Positions 5,851 through 7,289 of a DNA stretch of 7,289 nucleotides are shown in pieces. Within the stretch, counting starts at the first letter, position 1, and the number at the start of each line of letters is the position of its first letter. Source of the stretch: an uncultured Sphingomonadales bacterium (GTDB lineage: Bacteria; Pseudomonadota; Alphaproteobacteria; Sphingomonadales; Sphingomonadaceae); assembly GCA_903828025.1 (NCBI GenBank), contig CAIKKO010000382.1, positions 1 through 7,289 of the forward strand. Direction: 5' to 3'. Both the position numbers and the translations under genes were made by a program. The notes below the pieces were generated by a model that was not told the DNA's origin, made no database searches, and saw only the letters and a list, made by a program, of their open reading frames with translations.

Positions 5851-5880
5851 CTGATCAGGGGAATACGCATTAGCCCTGAT
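5851..5880. promoter_or_regulatory. Operator-like inverted repeat in the divergent intergenic region
   Basis: ATCAGGG (5854-5860) and CCCTGAT (5874-5880) form a perfect 7-bp inverted repeat with a 13-bp spacer, so the half-sites are centred 20 bp apart (two helical turns). The left arm is also part of an 8-bp palindrome CTGATCAG (5851-5858). It lies 37 bp upstream of the HD-GYP start and about 100 bp upstream of the acyl-CoA dehydrogenase start. This suggests a dimeric regulator site, but no known consensus is recognised. The rest of this 167-bp gap is GC-rich and I see no convincing sigma70 promoter in it. Confidence 0.38.
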
Positions 5881-5981
5881 TTTCCGGGCGGTGGCCCCCG
5901 CCCCCTGCCCCGATCCGCCATTCCCGCGCCGCCAATTCTCGGCTAGGCTTTTGGGAAAATGCGACAAACGAGGATGTCCCA

Positions 5982-7178
5982 ATGAACGCGCAATCCGCCG
6001 CAACGCATGTTTCCGGTATGGACCCGGAGGTCTTTGCCCAGTTCCACGAGCAGCTGCGCCGCTATGTGCGCGAACGGCTGATCCCGGCGGAAGCGGAGGT
6101 CATCGCCACCGACACCATCCCCGCTGACCTGCTTGCCGAAATGCGCGAGATGGGTCTGTTCGGCCTGACCATGCCCGAGGAATACGGCGGCGCGGGGATG
6201 AATATCAGCCAGTATATCGAGACCATCCATGCGCTGAGCTATGCCCTGCCGGCCTATCGCTCGATCGTCTCGATCAACGTCGGCATGGTCTGCTCGGCGA
6301 TCAAGAACGCGGGCACCCCCGAACAGAAGGCCGAATGGCTGCCGCGCCTCGCCGCCGGTGATATCGCCGCGTTCGGGCTGACCGAGCCAGGATCGGGTTC
6401 GGATTCCGCCGCGATGGCGACCACGGCGGTCCGTTCGGGCAATGGCTATGTGCTGAACGGCACCAAGCGCTACATCACCAACGCGCCTTACGCGCAGCTC
6501 GGCCTGATCATGGCCCGCACCAGCCGCGAGACCTTGCCGCGCAACGCGCACGTCTCGGCGTTTCTTGTGCCGCTCGATACGCCGGGGATAACGCGCGGCA
6601 AGTCTGACAAGAAGATGGGCCAGCAGGGCAGCCAGATCGGCGACATCATTTTCGAGGACGTGTTCGTGCCCGGAAACGCATTGCTGGGCGGCGAGGAAGG
6701 CCGCGGGTTTGCCACCGCGATGCAGAGCCTCGACAACGGGCGGCTTTCGGTGGGCGCGGCGGCCACCGCCTATGCCCGGCGGATTCTCGACAGCGCCACA
6801 CGCTATGCCACCGAGCGCAAGGCTTTCGGCGAACCGATCGCGCAGTTCCAGCTGATCCAGGCGATGCTGGCCGACAGCCAGGCCGAGATCTATGCTGCCG
6901 AATGCATGATGCGCGACGCCATCGCCAAGGCGGACGCTGGCCGCAAGATCCTAATGGAAGCCGCCGCATTCAAGATGTTCGCGTCCGAAATGTGCGGGCG
7001 GGTCGCAGACCGCTGCGTGCAAATCCACGGCGGCGCGGGCTATCTGGCGGAATATGAAGCCGAGCGCTTCTTCCGCGATGCACGGATCTATCGCATTTAC
7101 GAAGGCACGACCCAGATCATGCAGCTGGTTATCGCCAAGCAGATGCTGCGCGATTTTGCGGCCGGAGCAGCTAGCTGA
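5982..7178 (+). CDS. Acyl-CoA dehydrogenase family protein
   Basis: A 398-aa cytoplasmic FAD enzyme that introduces an alpha-beta double bond into an acyl-CoA thioester and passes electrons to electron-transfer flavoprotein. Domain order is the family norm. A helical N-domain (about 15-125) includes MPEEYGGAG at 64-72. A beta-barrel middle carries signature 1, GLTEPGSGSDSAA (132-144), and substrate/FAD loop residues KRYITNA (162-168). The helical C-domain carries RKAFGEPI (279-286) and signature 2, QIHGGAGYLAEYEAERFFRD (347-366). The catalytic base is Glu374 in IYEGTTQI, the position used by medium-chain and short-chain enzymes. Chain-length or branched-chain preference cannot be read. ATG 5982 has AGGA with a 7-nt spacer. 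No ETF, enoyl-CoA hydratase or CoA ligase gene is adjacent within the window, so the pathway is open. It is divergent from the HD-GYP gene and probably convergent with a gene cut by the right edge. Confidence 0.95.
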   Translation: MNAQSAATHVSGMDPEVFAQFHEQLRRYVRERLIPAEAEVIATDTIPADLLAEMREMGLFGLTMPEEYGGAGMNISQYIETIHALSYALPAYRSIVSINVGMVCSAIKNAGTPEQKAEWLPRLAAGDIAAFGLTEPGSGSDSAAMATTAVRSGNGYVLNGTKRYITNAPYAQLGLIMARTSRETLPRNAHVSAFLVPLDTPGITRGKSDKKMGQQGSQIGDIIFEDVFVPGNALLGGEEGRGFATAMQSLDNGRLSVGAAATAYARRILDSATRYATERKAFGEPIAQFQLIQAMLADSQAEIYAAECMMRDAIAKADAGRKILMEAAAFKMFASEMCGRVADRCVQIHGGAGYLAEYEAERFFRDARIYRIYEGTTQIMQLVIAKQMLRDFAAGAAS

Positions 7179-7184
7179 TCCGCC

Positions 7185-7289
7185 TCAGATGCCGGCCATG
7201 GCATTCTTGGCCGCCTCCGCGACGCTCGGGGTCACTAACTCAGCTAGAAGCCAGCGCCCGGCCGGTCTTACCGCGGGCATATCGCGCCG
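7185..7289 (-). CDS. 3' end of an unrecognised minus-strand gene (partial)
   Basis: On the minus strand one frame is open from the right edge to a TGA at 7187-7185, giving 34 residues that include MPAVRPAGRWLLAELVTPSV and end NAMAGI. The other two minus frames are closed by stops here. The fragment starts 6 bp after the acyl-CoA dehydrogenase stop, which fits the tight tail-to-tail packing elsewhere in the window. The Arg-rich start followed by an amphipathic helix is reminiscent of the C-terminus of LysR-type regulators, but this is weak. Several codons in the middle (TTA, CTA, CTT, AGA, GTA) are unlike the strongly GC-ending neighbours, which lowers confidence that it is coding. Confidence 0.38.
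   Translation of the reverse strand, partial: RRDMPAVRPAGRWLLAELVTPSVAEAAKNAMAGI

Noticed and set aside
5944..5949. TAGGCT as a -10 box for the acyl-CoA dehydrogenase gene
   Set aside because: It has only a partial match and no acceptable -35 element at the right distance.
5815..6003. 63-residue N-terminal extension of the HD-GYP protein
   Set aside because: The extension has no domain character and would overlap the divergent acyl-CoA dehydrogenase start, while ATG 5814 has a good ribosome-binding site right before the DUF3391 domain.
5943..6551. A 202-codon minus-strand open frame opposite the acyl-CoA dehydrogenase start
   Set aside because: It is antisense to a gene with full acyl-CoA dehydrogenase signatures, and its composition is typical of a shadow frame.
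7193..7213. Inverted repeat CGGCCA/TGGCCG after the acyl-CoA dehydrogenase gene as a terminator
   Set aside because: The stem is only 6 bp with a 9-nt loop and no U-tract on either strand, and it probably lies inside the next gene.

Overview
The window is GC-rich, densely packed chromosomal DNA carrying ordinary-looking protein genes. Codon choice (strong G/C preference at third positions), alphaproteobacterial-style protein families and a PilZ protein of the kind common in sphingomonads suggest an alphaproteobacterium, probably Sphingomonadales (Sphingomonas/Erythrobacter/Novosphingobium type). That placement is inference from protein style, since no marker gene is present. I see no mobile element, CRISPR array, tRNA or rRNA.

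Layout from left to right. (1) The 3' end of a Ppx/GppA-type exopolyphosphatase gene (+), cut by the left edge. (2) A minus-strand pair: a zeta-class GST/maleylacetoacetate isomerase (2376 to 1744), then an exported M19 zinc dipeptidase (1692 to 463). The dipeptidase ends tail-to-tail with ppx and shares its CTAG stop. A terminator-like hairpin lies between the two minus-strand genes. (3) A 176-bp gap between divergent genes, with a sigma70-like promoter reading right. (4) A plus-strand pair: a 104-aa PilZ c-di-GMP receptor (2553-2867), then a 546-aa COG2509-type FAD-dependent dehydrogenase (2939-4579). The 71-nt leader between them can fold in two mutually exclusive ways, one covering the ribosome-binding site. 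(5) A minus-strand DUF3391 + HD-GYP protein (5814 to 4555), whose end overlaps the dehydrogenase gene by 25 bp. Its HD motif reads Met-Asp rather than His-Asp, so it may be a catalytically impaired c-di-GMP phosphodiesterase. (6) A 167-bp divergent intergenic region with a 7-bp inverted repeat spaced by two helical turns. (7) An acyl-CoA dehydrogenase (+, 5982-7178). (8) A probable 3' end of a further minus-strand gene at the right edge.

Functionally the window mixes housekeeping catabolism (dipeptide cleavage, aromatic or tyrosine breakdown, acyl-CoA oxidation, polyphosphate turnover) with two c-di-GMP-related proteins on either side of an uncharacterised flavoprotein. No dedicated novel system is evident. 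The points most worth following up are the degenerate HD-GYP protein, the PilZ/flavoprotein/HD-GYP neighbourhood, the candidate RNA switch before the flavoprotein gene, and the operator-like repeat before the acyl-CoA dehydrogenase gene.
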